Assembly: GCF_047663525.1 (NCBI RefSeq)
Contig: NC_092617.1
Span: 2,112,501 to 2,176,500 of the forward strand
Direction: 5' to 3'
Source of the DNA: Anas platyrhynchos
Taxonomy: Eukaryota; Chordata; Aves; Anseriformes; Anatidae
Length of the DNA: 64,000 bases
Shown: positions 1 through 11,197 of the stretch, in pieces
Position numbering within the stretch: position 1 is the stretch's first letter
Layout of the letters: the number at the start of each line of letters is the position of its first letter
Made by a program: the position numbers and the translations under genes
Notes under the pieces: generated by a model
Told to the model about the DNA's origin: nothing
Database searches by the model: none
Seen by the model: only the letters and a program-made list of their open reading frames with translations

Positions 1-330
1 CTGAGGCCCAGGGCGGCTGCTGCAGGGGCAGGGAGCTCAGCACGGCCCTTGCAGCCCCCTGGCCTGGGCCTGCCTCTGCCCTTGGGCTCGGCCCCGGCCT
101 TGGCTCTGCTGGCAGCAGTGCTCTTGGCATGCGCTTCCTGGCCTCCCCTCGCCTGCGCACAGCTGCTGCCCACTCAGGCTGCTGCCACAAACGTGTCCTC
201 ACAAGCAGCACCACACCTTGGGCTGCTTCTGCTGGCCTCCCCCACCCAACTGCCTTGACTCCTTGTCTCTGCTGAGACCCAACTCCTGCACCGAATTGCA
301 TTCCTTGGCTCTCAGTGACCTCTCCCCTGA
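1..330 (+). repeat. GC-rich duplicated block, also inverted at 55145-55420
   Basis: The first 260 bases recur nearly unchanged on the minus strand at about 55145-55420. A 69-codon frame (49-258) with a hydrophobic, signal-peptide-like start is kept in both copies. I do not recognise the peptide. Because both copies come from one duplication, a shared open frame is weak evidence for coding. It is best read as part of the duplicated flank. Confidence 0.6.
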
Positions 331-459
331 CATGATGGGACATGCTTTCCAGTGCACCATCTACCAGACACAGCAATGAATACCATGAGCTGGACTAGAG
401 GGGTCCTCCTTCCAGCCAAGGCGAGGGCACAGAGGAAAGGAATAATCAGGTTTACTGGA

Positions 460-2085
460 CTGTGTATATTTAACGGCCTGGCACATGTATCAGGCTCTAC
501 TGCACACCGGTGCACAGTGTACCCTGATGCCATCAAGCTGTAAAGAGGTAGAACGCACCTGTATTTCTGGAATGATGGGGCATCCCAAGAGATAACTGCA
601 CTGGAGGTTGAAGTGAGTCTAACTGGGAAGGAATGGCAAAAGCACCTGTTATAAATGAAGTCTCAACTCAATCTGAATTTAGTAATATTTATAAAAGGCA
701 AGTAAACAGTGCTGGGTGTGCGGGGAGTCTATGCTCTACCAACACGCACACACAAAGATCGAACTTTCTAAATGTACAGAACATTGTTTTTATATATGCC
801 TATACATATGTACAATCAGAAATGGTAACAAACAATCCTTTAAGTCTATTACTGTTAAAGTCCATGAATGGGGGAGCATAGTTGGAGTTGGTAATCCTGG
901 TTGAAGTGCTCTCATATCTTCAATGAGTTAACAGTCTCCATTTTCCACTCCTTTTCTTGATTACAAACACCGGAGAGTTCCAGGGCTAGCTGTGGGAACA
1001 ACATGTCTTGCTAGGAACTCGGCCTTTGGGCCTTATATATCCCGTTCTTCCCAGATCGAAGAAAAACATATCCATCTCCTCTTCAAGGCTAATAGGGCCT
1101 GTGTCAAAAGGCATGTCACCAGGGGGCATAACAGCAAAGGCCTGCAATGGCAGTAGTGGTGGGGGTGGGGGCAATGGTGTAGTAGAAGGATCGGTGGATG
1201 AGCCTGCAGCTCACTCACTGTCTGGCAAACCACACGTGTCTGACTGTGGTCCCACATGGCTCTTTAAGGCCTCAGAGACTGCTTGCCAGGTGCCAAGCAG
1301 TCCCACTGCAACCTTGTCATTTTTAGTTGCAGATTCCCACAACTTGACATCAATTTGGTTGCATATTTCAGGCTTATACACTGTCTGATTGTTAATAAGG
1401 AGAATAAGCTGTAAGGTTACCAGTACAGTCTTTGTTTCTAAGGACGTATGATTCCCCATAATGCACAACTGCTGACCAGCAAGAGGCAGTTGTGTGCACG
1501 GCTCCGCTTCTCTCAGCTGGAGCTTCTTCCCAGCTCCGGTGCGCCCATTTCTAACGACTTTCTGTACGAGCGTCTCTGAGCGGTTTGCTGAGTTTGGCCA
1601 AACCTATCTTTATGAGGTGACCAGCGTGCCTGTTCCTGTCCTGGTCTCTATTCTGCTAGCCTGTCCCTATTCATTCCTTTTTCATTATGTCGGGATGCCT
1701 TTTTTTCATCTTGAGGACAGGCTCCCCTCTTATACCCTTCGCCCCACAGCAGTCCTTTTCAAAAACAGATTTTCATTGGTCAAACAACTTTGCCCAGCAA
1801 CAGCAAAGACTGGCTTCAGGAGAGGGAACTTCAGAGTTTCAGGAGGGCACCACCGGTGGGGCTTTGGCAGAGCTGCCTTGGAGACAAAGGACATGAAACA
1901 GTTGTCTACCTTGCTTGGCCTTCCACAGAACCCTTCTGTTGGGGGTTTGCTGAGGGTTGAAGAACAGCAGGTGCCAATGGCTACCATGGTGGCGCACCTG
2001 AGGCAGTGTCGCACTAAACCGAGACTCCCTGATTGCCATCCATGAGCTGGGTCATCGACTGGAGAGCCAAGGTGTAGATGTAGAG
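460..2085 (+). mobile_element. ERVL-like pol fragment, interrupted by a second retrovirus
   Basis: Two plus-strand pieces, about 460-656 and 1800-2085, encode peptides resembling the protease to reverse-transcriptase junction of avian ERVL-type endogenous retroviruses. In the minus-strand copy at 54500-55090 the two pieces are continuous, so the DNA between them here is an insertion. The reading frame is broken: there is a stop near 541, and an extra A near 2016 shifts the frame relative to the other copy. The family assignment rests on recalled similarity, not a search. No function remains. Confidence 0.5.
657..1800 (-). mobile_element. Betaretrovirus-like (ERVK-type) ERV remnant with gag, short RT piece and LTR end
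   Basis: Reading the minus strand, a gag-like frame starts at an ATG at about 1459, with Gly at position 2 (a possible myristoylation site), and runs to about 986, including a proline-rich run. About 975-835 then carries a broken piece of reverse transcriptase with an in-frame stop, so most of gag and pol is missing. An LTR-like end follows, finishing in CA at 657. The far end (about 1550-1800) has a CCAAT-like site and a TATA-like box, but it does not match the 657 end, so the element is mosaic or rearranged and its 5' limit is uncertain. It splits an ERVL-like pol fragment. It is clearly non-functional. Confidence 0.6.
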
Positions 2086-3535
2086 CTTGGTAGCGTGGTT
2101 ATGTGATGGACTTGTCAGCACTAAGGTAAAGTTGCCTGACCTGGGTTACACGTCCCAGAGTAGTGTCAGGCGCATTGCAATTCTTTTTGCCTTCTGCATC
2201 TATAGCACAGGAAGTAGGACTCTGCCCTACTCTATTGACTGGGCAGCTCTTTTCACTCTACTCAATTTAGGTTTCCATGGCTGGAAAGGGACAATTTCCC
2301 CAAAGAGGCCAAGCTCATGGGCACAACTACAGCCACTTGAAGATATATTTTCTTTAGTTTTCTTCCTGAGTTTTCAACAGAAGACCCAAGAGAACCATGG
2401 ATGTCCAGGTGTCTACTCAGATTCATTTATAATGTCTCAGGATCCAATGGTCATTTCAATTTTATTTTATTTTATTTTATTTATTTATTTATTTATTTCC
2501 CTGATTGTCTTAGAAAGGGTTTCATGTGCTGAACTGTGCTACAGTTACAGGGACAAAGACCACTGTTGGCAGGGGAGGTGTAAGACCAGCTCACTCTGCT
2601 CTTCCTCCCGATGAAGGTCTCCAAAGAAGTCACCCTGGATGAACAGCAATAGGTGAATTATTCTCAAAACTGAAATACAGCAAAATTCAGGATTTAAAAT
2701 GAAAAAGAAAAAAAAAAATTGTATTTGATGCTTTTTGAAAACTTCTTCCTTAACTACATCATGCCAGCTCTGCAAGTAGCTGCACAAGGCGTGAAACCTT
2801 GAAGAAAACTATGGAAGAAATGTTAGGAGTTTCTGCATTTTAATGAGTTCCATGGTATGTTTTGGTGTTCAGTCTATGAAGTTCAGGTACTGAGAAGAGA
2901 GTGATGTAACTGTTTGAGCAAGTAAAGTCAGAAGGACAAGTTGAAGTGACTTGGAATATTAATGGGCCCCACTGAGGGCTGTTACTAACAAAGCCACCCC
3001 AGGGCCTTGTTAGGGCAGATAATTGGAGGCCATGGTTACAGACAGGCAAAGCACTGTGCTGAGAAAAGTCTTGGTTGGTTTTGCTGATGCCGAAAGGCCA
3101 AGGGTTGGCCCCAGCCTCTGGAAGGGGAGATCCTGCAACCCCAGTATTTGGCTCAGGGCTCTTCCTGGGGTTCTGTGGGATGTGGTGGGCAGGGTGATGC
3201 CATGGGAATAACAGTGGTATGTCACCTCTGAGCTGCAGCACAGGGTTGCAAGCAATCAATGAGGCCTCATTGCAATGAGTATAACATCTCTGCTCATAAG
3301 CTCTAGCCAAGGAGACAAATATCTCAGGGTTCCTAGCAACTTCCCTTTTTACCAGCACCCTCTGCCTTCTCCTCTGCAGGCTTTCCTATGCTGTTCCACA
3401 CATTGCCCTATTTTCTTGAAGTCTGCAGACACCCAGCTCTGTCCACCACCTTGCTCTCATCCCTTGCTTTCACCCATGTCTCGTCAGCCCTCACCAACTG
3501 TTCCTTGAAACACAAAGCCAGGGTCTGATCAGAGG
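2086..3535 (+). repeat. Duplicated flank block F (plus copy)
   Basis: Non-coding block with further copies at 23736-25143 (-), 31860-33480 (+) and 53036-54500 (-). The copies share landmarks in order: the phrase around ACAAAGACCACTG, an ATGAGTTCCATGG motif near 2845, and a GAGCTTATGAGGAGA-type motif (in its reverse complement here). I see no convincing gene. The several 60 to 170-codon frames in it are not conserved between copies. Confidence 0.65.
2460..2498 (+). repeat. (TTTTA)n/(TTTA)n microsatellite
   Basis: A run of TTTTA units passing into TTTA units. It occupies the same position in block F as the longer AAATA-type runs at 24761-24837 and 54075-54184 on the other strand, so it predates the block duplications and has changed length since. 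Confidence 0.9.
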
Positions 3536-3599
3536 GTGACCTCTGGCACTACAGCACGACCCCTTGAGGGATATTTCTTCATCCTCATGGCAAATGGCA

Positions 3600-4375
3600 A
3601 CATTCCGTGATACACTTTGAAGAAGTTTTTTTCTCCTGCTACCAAGTTTATTTCTTTCCTACTACCAAAGAAAGCTTCATTAGGGTGGAAATCACTCCTT
3701 AAGTAGGCATCCCAACCCAGCAGGCTCCTTGCGACCTGTCAGCCAACCAGACACAAGTCACCTCAGCAGCATCTCCCAAGCCAGGGGCCTGCTGCTGGCC
3801 TTGCAGCTTCTTGTGGAGACACAGCCAAGCCTTGTGCCTGCTGCTGCCCACTCATGGACTCAAGCAGAAGGGACAGGGCGACAGGACCCGCGGGAATGGG
3901 GTTAAGCTGAGACAGGTGAAGTTTAGGCTGGACATCAGGAGGGAGTTCTTCACAGAGAGGGTGGTTGCACACTGGAACAGGCTCCCCAGGGAAGTGGTCA
4001 CTGCACCGAGCCTGACTGAATTTAAGAAGAGACTGGACTGTGCACTTAGTCACATGGTCTGAACTTTTGGGTAGACCTGTGCGGTGTCAAGAGTTGGACT
4101 TGATGATCCTTAAGGGTCCCTTCCAACTCAGGATATTCTATGATTCTATGATTCTACGTTGGGGCCTTCTTTCTGTCTTGGTCCTCCTGAGTCTGGAAGC
4201 AGAGGGGACACAAGTGACCTCCCAGTCCCTTTCTGTGACACGTTCCTGCTGCTGCCCTATCATGTGTAGAGACAGAAGTGACCTCGCAGTCACTGCCTCA
4301 GTCACATTCCTCCTGCTGGGGCAGTAGATCCTGAGGCATAGCTGACTGCTTTCTAGTTCTCAAGGGACTAAGGCT
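3600..4375 (+). repeat. Duplicated flank block A (plus copy, split by CR1)
   Basis: One of eight copies of a roughly 500-bp non-coding block. Other copies: 8115, 13605 and 33490 on plus; 23130, 43400-45040, 52430 and 61390 on minus. This copy carries a CR1 insertion at 3878-4157, and the stretch between AGGGGA and CAAGTGACCT that other copies carry is missing. The block is rich in AGAAGTGACCTC/CAGTC repeats. No conserved coding frame. Confidence 0.7.
3878..4157 (+). mobile_element. CR1 LINE, 5'-truncated 3' end
   Basis: Encodes the last 60 or so residues of CR1 ORF2 (reading through [14 protein letters not shown] and [13 protein letters not shown]), then the CR1 3' UTR and terminal TGATTCTA-type repeats. 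It is inserted inside block A: the block sequence breaks after GGGACAGG and resumes at TTGGGGCCTTC. A typical dead-on-arrival CR1 copy. Confidence 0.9.
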
Positions 4376-4826
4376 CAACTTTCTGTGTTAGAGAGTAAAC
4401 GAATCTTTAATGGGAAGGTTTGGTGTTCTGTGTTTAGGGTATGGTCAGGCTCTGTAGTTTACGTCATTTTTAGGTCTGCCTAGAAGCCTAGGGTTAAATA
4501 GAGCATTTTAATACTAATATTAAGGGAAGGGATTAGGGTGAGTAAGAGAGAAAAAGTAATGGAAAGGGGCTATGGGGTGAGTTTTGCTTCAAGAGATACC
4601 TTGTGTTCAAGCATTAGAGAAGTGGTTCTTGTCAATGTAGGAGGTGCATTTAGATTTAGAGATTAAAACTCCTGGTTTAAATAATGTTAGGGCCATACAT
4701 GACTGCATAAGACAGTGTTACCGCATAATGTACATTACATGATGCCTCTTACCTCTATGAAATCATTAGTTTCTGCTGGCCATGCTCCTCTAACCACCTC
4801 CAAAGCTCACATTATTCCTGTCCAGG
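4376..4826 (+). repeat. Duplicated flank block B (plus copy)
   Basis: AT-rich non-coding block that follows block A throughout the window, with the landmark TTAAATAGAGCATTTTAAT. Other copies lie near 8660, 14110 and 33945 (+) and near 22560, 42723, 51600-52375 and 60770 (-). No gene seen. Confidence 0.65.
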
Positions 4827-5397
4827 TGTTGTGGTATAGCCCGGACAGGAGCTAAATACCACACAGCCATTTGCTCACCACCCCCCATCCCTCTCTGGGA
4901 TGGGGGAGAGAAATGAGAAAGCGAAGGCTGAGTTGAGATAAAGACAGTTTATTAAGACAGGAAAAAAAATAATAATAATAACAATAATAATAACAGTATC
5001 AGTAATAATAATGTGTACAAAACAAGTGATGCACAATGCAGTTGCTCACCATTTGCTGACTGATGCCCAGCCTTACCCTGAGCTGTCCGGCCCCCCCACC
5101 CCGACTAGCCACCCCTATCTATTGTTTAGCATGACGTCAGAAGGTATGGAATACCCCTTTGGCCAGCTGGGGTGAGCTGTCCTGGCTCTGTCCCCTCCCA
5201 GCTCCTGCTGCACCTCCAGCCTGCCTGCTGGCAGGACATAGTGAGAAGCTGAAACGTCCTTAGCTTGGTGTAAGCACTGTTCTGCAACAATCAAAACATC
5301 AGTGTGTTATCAGAACTCCTCTCATCCTAAGCCAAAACATAGCACCCTACCAGCTATGAGGAGGAAAATTAACTCTATCCGAGCTGAGACAAGGACA
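4827..5397 (-). mobile_element. Solo LTR of an ERVL-type avian retrovirus
   Basis: A 571-bp LTR on the minus strand, beginning TGTCCTTGTC and ending CACAACA. The minus strand has an AATAAA signal (4948-4953 on plus) followed by the GT-rich tail usual for this avian LTR class, and an internal AAT-type run (about 4969-5010). No internal retroviral sequence adjoins it, so it is a solo LTR. I could not find a convincing target-site duplication. It lies about 80 bp from the end of the OR pseudogene. Partial LTRs of the same kind lie at 43577-43709 and 58146-58369. Confidence 0.75.
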
Positions 5398-5474
5398 AAT
5401 GCTAAAACTAGAGGTCACAAATTTCCTGAGATTAACTTGAGTTAAACTAGAAAAGCGAGATAGAAAATTTATTC

Positions 5475-6406
5475 CTAAGTACATATTACCACCAGAATCA
5501 GTTTCTTAAGTGTGGCTTTCAGCTCTCAGTTCCTCAAGCTGTAGATGAGGGGGTTAACTGCTGGAGGTAGCACTGAGTACAGAAATGACACCACCAGGTC
5601 CAAGCACGTGGAGGAAATGGAGGGCGGCTTCAGGTAGGCAACTATGACAGTGCTGACAAACAGAGAGACCATGGCAGGTGAGGGAGGCACATGGAAAAAG
5701 CTTTGTGCTGGCCCTGCTCAAAGGGCATCCTCAGCACTGTCCTGAAGATCTGCGCATAGGACAGCACAATGAAAACAAAACAAACTAATGCTAAACATGC
5801 ACTAACCACCAGAAGACTAACTTCCTTTAAGTAGTCTGAACCTGAACAGGAGAGCTTGAGGATCTAGGAGATTTCACAGAAGAACTGGTCCACAGCATTG
5901 TCTTGGCAGAGGGGAAGGGAAAATGTGTTGGCCGTGTACAAGACACCATGGAGAAAGCCACTGCCCCAGGCAGCTGCTGCCATGGTGGCACAGGCTCTGC
6001 TGCCCAGGAGGCTCCCGTAGTGCAGGGGCTGGCAGATGGCAATGTAGCGGTCATACGACATGATAGTAAGGTTATAATACTCTGCTGATATGCAGAAGAG
6101 AAAGAAAAAGACCTGTGCAGCACAGCCTTGATAGGAGATGGCCCTGGTGTCCCAGAGGGCATTGGCCATGGCTTTGGGCAGAGTGGTGGAGATGCAGCCC
6201 AGGTCGAGGAGGGCGAGGTTGAGGAGGAAGAAGTACATGGGGGTGTGGAGGCGGTGGTCGCAGACTATGGTGGTGAGGATGAGGCCGTTGCTCAGGAGGG
6301 CAGCCAGGTAGATGCCCAGGAAGAGCGCGAAGTGCAGGAGCTGCAGCTTGCACGTGTTTGCGAATGGCAGCAGGAGGAACTTGCTCAAAGAGCTGCTGTT
6401 GGGCAT
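5475..6406 (-). pseudogene. Olfactory receptor pseudogene, family 14-like
   Basis: Starts MPNSSSLSKF and follows its intact neighbours through LHTPMY and the MSYDRY form of the TM3 motif, but a TAG stop replaces the Gln codon of CEIPQ after 180 codons (about 5863). Two more lesions follow. One base is missing in the TM6 region (about 5670-5680), shifting the frame before the CLPHL motif. A TGA replaces the residue after RN in the C-tail (about 5535). Restored length would equal the 310-313 aa family norm. The upstream splice acceptor (TTTAACAG near 6435) survives. An out-of-frame ATG overlaps the start, as at 63352. The receptor would be truncated after loop 2 and cannot work. Confidence 0.93.
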
Positions 6407-7489
6407 TCTCTGACATTGAACACAGTTTTCTGTTAAAGAAGAAAATGCAGATAAACGTTAAAAGACATTTCTCTGAGGAAAACCTATTGTGTGTTAAAGA
6501 GCACCCCCAAACAGGGTCTCTCTCTTTGTAGGAGAACCTTTCTGCATCTCTCTTGTTTGAGCTGTGGCTGGTTCTGGCTGAGAGGGACACTGGGAGCAGG
6601 GGCTGCTGTGGCTCCATAGGAGTCTTTCCTGCTGTGCAGCTGGAGGGAGGCAGAAACATGGGGTAAAATTACATGCCATCCACTAGTCAGATCCATGAGA
6701 TCTGCAGTGTTGTTGCAAAAAACTCATCTTAATACAGAGGCACAGCTGCAGGGATTTTGTTTCCTTTGTTTTGTTCCTATTATCCCAGTAACACTTAGGA
6801 GAGGTATTGGATGGTTGAGCTCCCTGGCATTTCCTGTGCTCTCCCAGAGAAACCCTGTGGGTGCCAGGAGGAAAAGGGGCTGTCCCTTGGTGAAGACTGA
6901 GCAGAGCAGCTCTGTTGATCAGACCAGTTCTCAGCAGTCAATTGTCACCCCTCTGAGCTGCAGGACAATCGCTCTCAGGTGTTTCCCTGAGAAAAAATGT
7001 AGATGGCTGCTAATTGAGGAGGGCCAAATCAAGCCAGATGTGGTTTGAGAGCTTCTCCTCATCTGGGCTCTGCCTGTGGTGATGGTCATGCCTACCCCAC
7101 AGCCCATGGGCTGCAGGGGGAGAGGAGGCCAGGGAGGGGCTGCTCCAGGGGAAGGTGTCTCCACTGCAGGGCATGGCTGCGAAGTGCCTGAATCCCCCCT
7201 GCCACGGCGTTTCTGCCAACAGCTCCTTCTGGCCGCCTGCCCCTCTCTCTGCTGCCTGCAGCTGTCCCTGCCGGGAGCTGCTGCTCTGCGCCCACCTCTT
7301 CTTTCCCCCTGTCCATGCTCACAGACCCCATCCCATGCGGCTGTGCTCAGCGCTGCCCTGCAGCACCCTGCCACCAACAGGGCCCTACCAAGGGGCACCT
7401 CCATGGCTGCAGGAGCTACGGGGCAGCTGACAGAGAGCCCGGCATGGCCAGCCAGGGCAGGGTGTTCTGGGCTGACCGGGGGCACCTGC
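6407..7489. other. 5' flank of OR pseudogene and GC-rich DNA, no gene seen
   Basis: 6407-6700 holds the OR leader region with its splice acceptor. 7075-7490 is GC-rich and shows long open frames on both strands, but their composition follows base content and none has a conserved domain or conserved copy elsewhere. Confidence 0.5.
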
Positions 7490-7960
7490 CTTAGGGCACT
7501 CCAAGGGGCTTCTGCCAGACTTCCTCCCCTCGCAGGGCAACCCAGCAGGACTCTCAAAGCCTACTGCATTGCCCACTGCCCTCCCAGAAACAAGACCCAG
7601 CAGGAGACCCTTCCAGGACCTGCAGCTGCATGGCCCTGCAGCCAGACACTTACCTTGTCAAGGGCTGTGCAGGTTTCTCCTGCAGGCAGCTCTCAGCATC
7701 CTCCCACTGCCAACTGCCTCCAAGCCCTCTCTCCTTCTCTCCTCTCCCCATGCCAGCTGCAGTCAGAGCCCCCAGTCCTGCTGAGCTGTGCAGAGGAGCT
7801 GCTCCTGGGCACAGCTGGCTCTCTGCTTCATGGGACTTTCTGAAATGTGTTTTCTCTGTCCCACGAGCCTGGCCCAACTCAGTAACAGAGGCCCAGCCCA
7901 AGGAATTGGAATCAAAAATTAAATGAGCCCACGAGGAGTCAACTAGGCTCTGGCGCTTTA
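7490..7960 (+). repeat. Duplicated block G
   Basis: Copies at 12960-13430 (+), 46526-47025 (-) and 61986-62470 (-). The shared landmark is GCACTCCAAGGGGCTTCTGCC, cut here to GGGCTTCTGCCAGACTTCCT, then a CTGTGCAGAGGAGCTGCTCC motif and an end rich in ATTAAATGAGCC. It lies 1-7 kb upstream of OR starts. No gene seen. Confidence 0.65.
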
Positions 7961-8625
7961 ATGATTAGCTGTCTCCTCAAAAGCTTTAGAAGCAGAGACA
8001 ATAGCCATAGCCATGGACACAAATATCACATAAGGCAGCTCTGTAGAAAGCTGGCCTGGTTCCTTGTGAGAAGGCACCACCGCTCGCATGGCATCCTTGT
8101 GGTGAGAACCCCTCCTGATGTAGGCATCCCAACCCAGCAGGCTCCTTGTGGCCTCTCAGCCAGCCAGACACAAGTCACCTCAGCAGCAGCTTCCAAGCCA
8201 GGGGCCTGCTGCTGGCCTTGCAGCTTCTTGTGGAGACACAACCAAGTCTTGTGCCTGCTGCTGTGCAGTCATGGACTCAAGCAGAAGGGACAGGACAACC
8301 CATCTGGGGGGCTTCTTTCTGCCTGGGTCCTCCTGGGTCTGGAGGCAGAGGGGATCCCCAAGTCAACATGCCAGGCAGGTGCCTTCTGCTGGCCTAGCAG
8401 GGCCACTGCCAGATGTCAGCCCAACAGTGCAGATCCCAGGGAGAAGTCAAGGGTGACCTGCCACCTCCAGACACAAGTGACCTCCCAGTCCCTTTCTGTG
8501 ACACGTTCCTGCTGCTGTCCTATCAAGTGCAGAGACAGAAGTGACCTCACAGTCCCTGCCCCAGTCATATTCCTCATGCTGGAACAGGAGATGCTGAGGC
8601 AGAGCTGAGCTCCTCAGAGCATTCC
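7961..8625 (+). repeat. Duplicated flank block A (plus copy)
   Basis: Complete copy of block A, preceded by the 150-bp lead GCTTTAATGATTAGCTGTCT that links it to block G. The same G-lead-A order is seen at 13431 and, inverted, at 61985. No conserved coding frame. Confidence 0.65.
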
Positions 8626-9990
8626 CACCCATCTCCTCCTCGTGGCCCACAAGCTGAACAGATCCATGTCCCGTCACATTTATTTGGAGTTAGGGTTTGG
8701 TTTAGGTCTCTTAAGCAGTTTTCTAGTATTAAATAGACTATTTTAATGCTAGTATTAAGGGCAGAGATCAGAGTGATTAAGAGAGTAAGAGCTAGGGGAA
8801 CAGGCTATGGGCTGAGTTGTGTCTTCTAGGGATACGTTGAGGTCAGTCATTAGAGTAGTGGATTCCTGTCAGGGTGCTTTTAGTAGCATTTATGTTTAGA
8901 AAATAAGTTTACAGGTTGAAGCCAGGGAATAGCCTTGTATGACTATTTAAAGTCAGAGCTACAGCAGCATCAGCATAACCTGAACCCTCTTAGTTCTACA
9001 AAACCCTTAATTTCTGCTGGCCAAGCCCCTATTCCCTCCTCTCAGTCTCACATTTCTCCTGGCCAGGCTTCTCCTGATTTCCCCATGTCAGTTATCTTTT
9101 TAGGGGCATGTTTATGATGCCTTGCATGATCTTAGACTATCTGTCAGTGCTCTGTTGGCTACTCTATTCCTGAGAAAAACGTCACTTAAGACACGATGGA
9201 AAAGGACACAAAAGTCCTTCAGAGCACCTTGCACAATGTGCCCAGCAGCTCTGCAGTGCCACAAAAGTGTGATTCCTGCCTACAAGTTTTCTTTCCAGAA
9301 TGGCTCCTACGGCTCCAGGGTAACTTTTCCCAGGCACTCACTTCCCCAGGCCACACCACTCTTGTCCACAGCCCCCGTGTGTCTCTCCAACCCTCCCCTC
9401 TGCCCCTGCAGTAGTGGTACCTCAATGCAGCAGGTTGGTGCATGTCCAGGCTCAGGGGTGTTTGCTGAGGGCCTGCCCCGTGTGGGGAGGAAGAGAGCAA
9501 GGTCATCTCCTGGGGCATGGCTGAGCACAGCCCAGCCATCCTGCACTGTTGGCAGGCCCCTGCTCCCAGGCTGAGGCACACATGCAAGGTGGACACTTCT
9601 CCATCCACGCAGCTTCACACAGGGACCTTCAGCCCTGTCCCCCATTCAGGACTCATGACTTCCTTCTCGTCAACCCACAGACATAGATTGCTTTCCATTT
9701 GGGGACTCAGGCAGGACTTTTAGTATCTGCTAAAGCCCTGAGTGTCCTTGTTTCTCACAGCCTTCTCACAAGTCTTTCTCCTGGCCCTCCCCACTGCCCA
9801 GCACTGCCTCTCAGGTGGCACTCAGTGACCCTTCAGAAGGGCCTTTGGGCTTCCTCAATTGTCCTACTGCTTTTTACCATTTTCCTGGCTCGTTCCAGAG
9901 TTTCTCATCCATTGTGGGGACAAAGACTGGCTGGGACAGTGTTTCTCTCTGCAGATCAGGCCGTGTGGTGCTGTGTTTTTGATATGTGAC
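8626..9990 (+). repeat. Duplicated blocks B and C
   Basis: Block B (to about 9330) followed by block C (about 9340-9990, landmark TCCTGCACTGTTGGCAGGCC). Inverted copies of C lie at 21785-22480 and 50620-51330. No gene; the frames on both strands are not shared by all copies. Confidence 0.6.
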
Positions 9991-11197
9991 CAGAGCAGTG
10001 TTGGTCATCCATGGCTGTAGTCGCTGTTCCTGATCAGTGCTGGCACAGCGTCAAGGCCTTCTCTGCTTCTCACTATGCCCCAGGAGTCAGTTGGCTGCAG
10101 GTGGGCAAGAGGCTGGGAGGAGAACCTGCAGTGATAGCTGACCCAGCCTGAGCAGTGCGAGTTGCCCATGCACTCCTCAGATTCACCTTGTTTGTTACCA
10201 GACACTACCTTGCACATTCATTTTATGAGGTTCTAATCACTACCCACTGAGCACCCTGTCCCTGGAGATCCCCTGACTTCTCCTGGCAGCTCCAGATTCC
10301 TCTCCAGGTTGGCATTGGCTGTCAACCCCGCTGCAGGAGGTGTAGTCCCATGCAGATAAGTTTAAGATCAGCTGTCATGTCCTTAGGCAAGTTCTGCCAT
10401 AACAGGAGCTCTGAGTGCTGCCCTTGGTTCCTCAGGGACCACCCTGGCACTTTCATCCTGTGTCCTTCACTCTATGACAAAACCCCAGAATAGAGAAGAG
10501 CAGGGAGCAACCCCTTGGCTGTGTTCCTGATAGCACATTTCGAAGAGGTGTCCAGACTTCTGGGTTTGCTCTCAGCAGCCCTTCTTGTTACTGTGGTGCT
10601 AGCAGGGAGACAGCTGTGACCCAGGGCTGCACAGTGCCTGCTGCTGCCTGCAGGGATTGGGATGCCACTGCAGAGACAACAGGACTGTCACCAAGGTACA
10701 GGAGATATCAGGTCTAACCCAGAAAAAAAGCACAATGTGGAAGCCAAAAGAGAGCAGCAGGGAAAAGGCCACGTCCTGCTGCTGGCCATGGCCATGGCTC
10801 CAGGGAAGCAGCAGCCCCGACCCGAAGGCAGCAGAGAGGCAGAGCCCAGCGGGCAGTGAGGGGCAGCCCCGAGGGCCACCGGGGCTGCTCCTGCATGTGG
10901 CAGCTGGACTCTTGGCCCTGAGCACCTCCTGCATGCTGGGGCTGTTCCCCCAGCTCCAGAGTGGATAGGAAGAGATGGCAGCTCAGAGCCATGAATTCCT
11001 GATGGCTTTCTTATTAGGTTTATTGACACAGGAAGCCATCTTCTACAGAAAAATAATTGACTTGTAGGGGGCTAGGAATAATATTTAATCAAATGTGTAA
11101 TAATGAGAGAAAATAATAATACAGACATTTAATAATAGAAGACATCATATTATTTTCTTTCTGAGAAGAGCTGGGATTTCTAATATTAGGGATAGTA
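9991..11197 (-). repeat. 3' flank of OR with duplicated block D
   Basis: About 10600-10990 is block D, with landmark GCCATGGCCATGGCTCCAGG, found downstream of four ORs: here, 20190-20560, 48960-49390 and 55970-56390. The last 200 bases before the OR stop are AT-rich. No gene seen. Confidence 0.6.

Noticed and set aside
7076-7843. 255-codon frame in GC-rich DNA.
   Set aside because: Frames of similar length overlap on both strands, no domain is visible, and the copy at 12762-13412 keeps only the part in block G with a different start.
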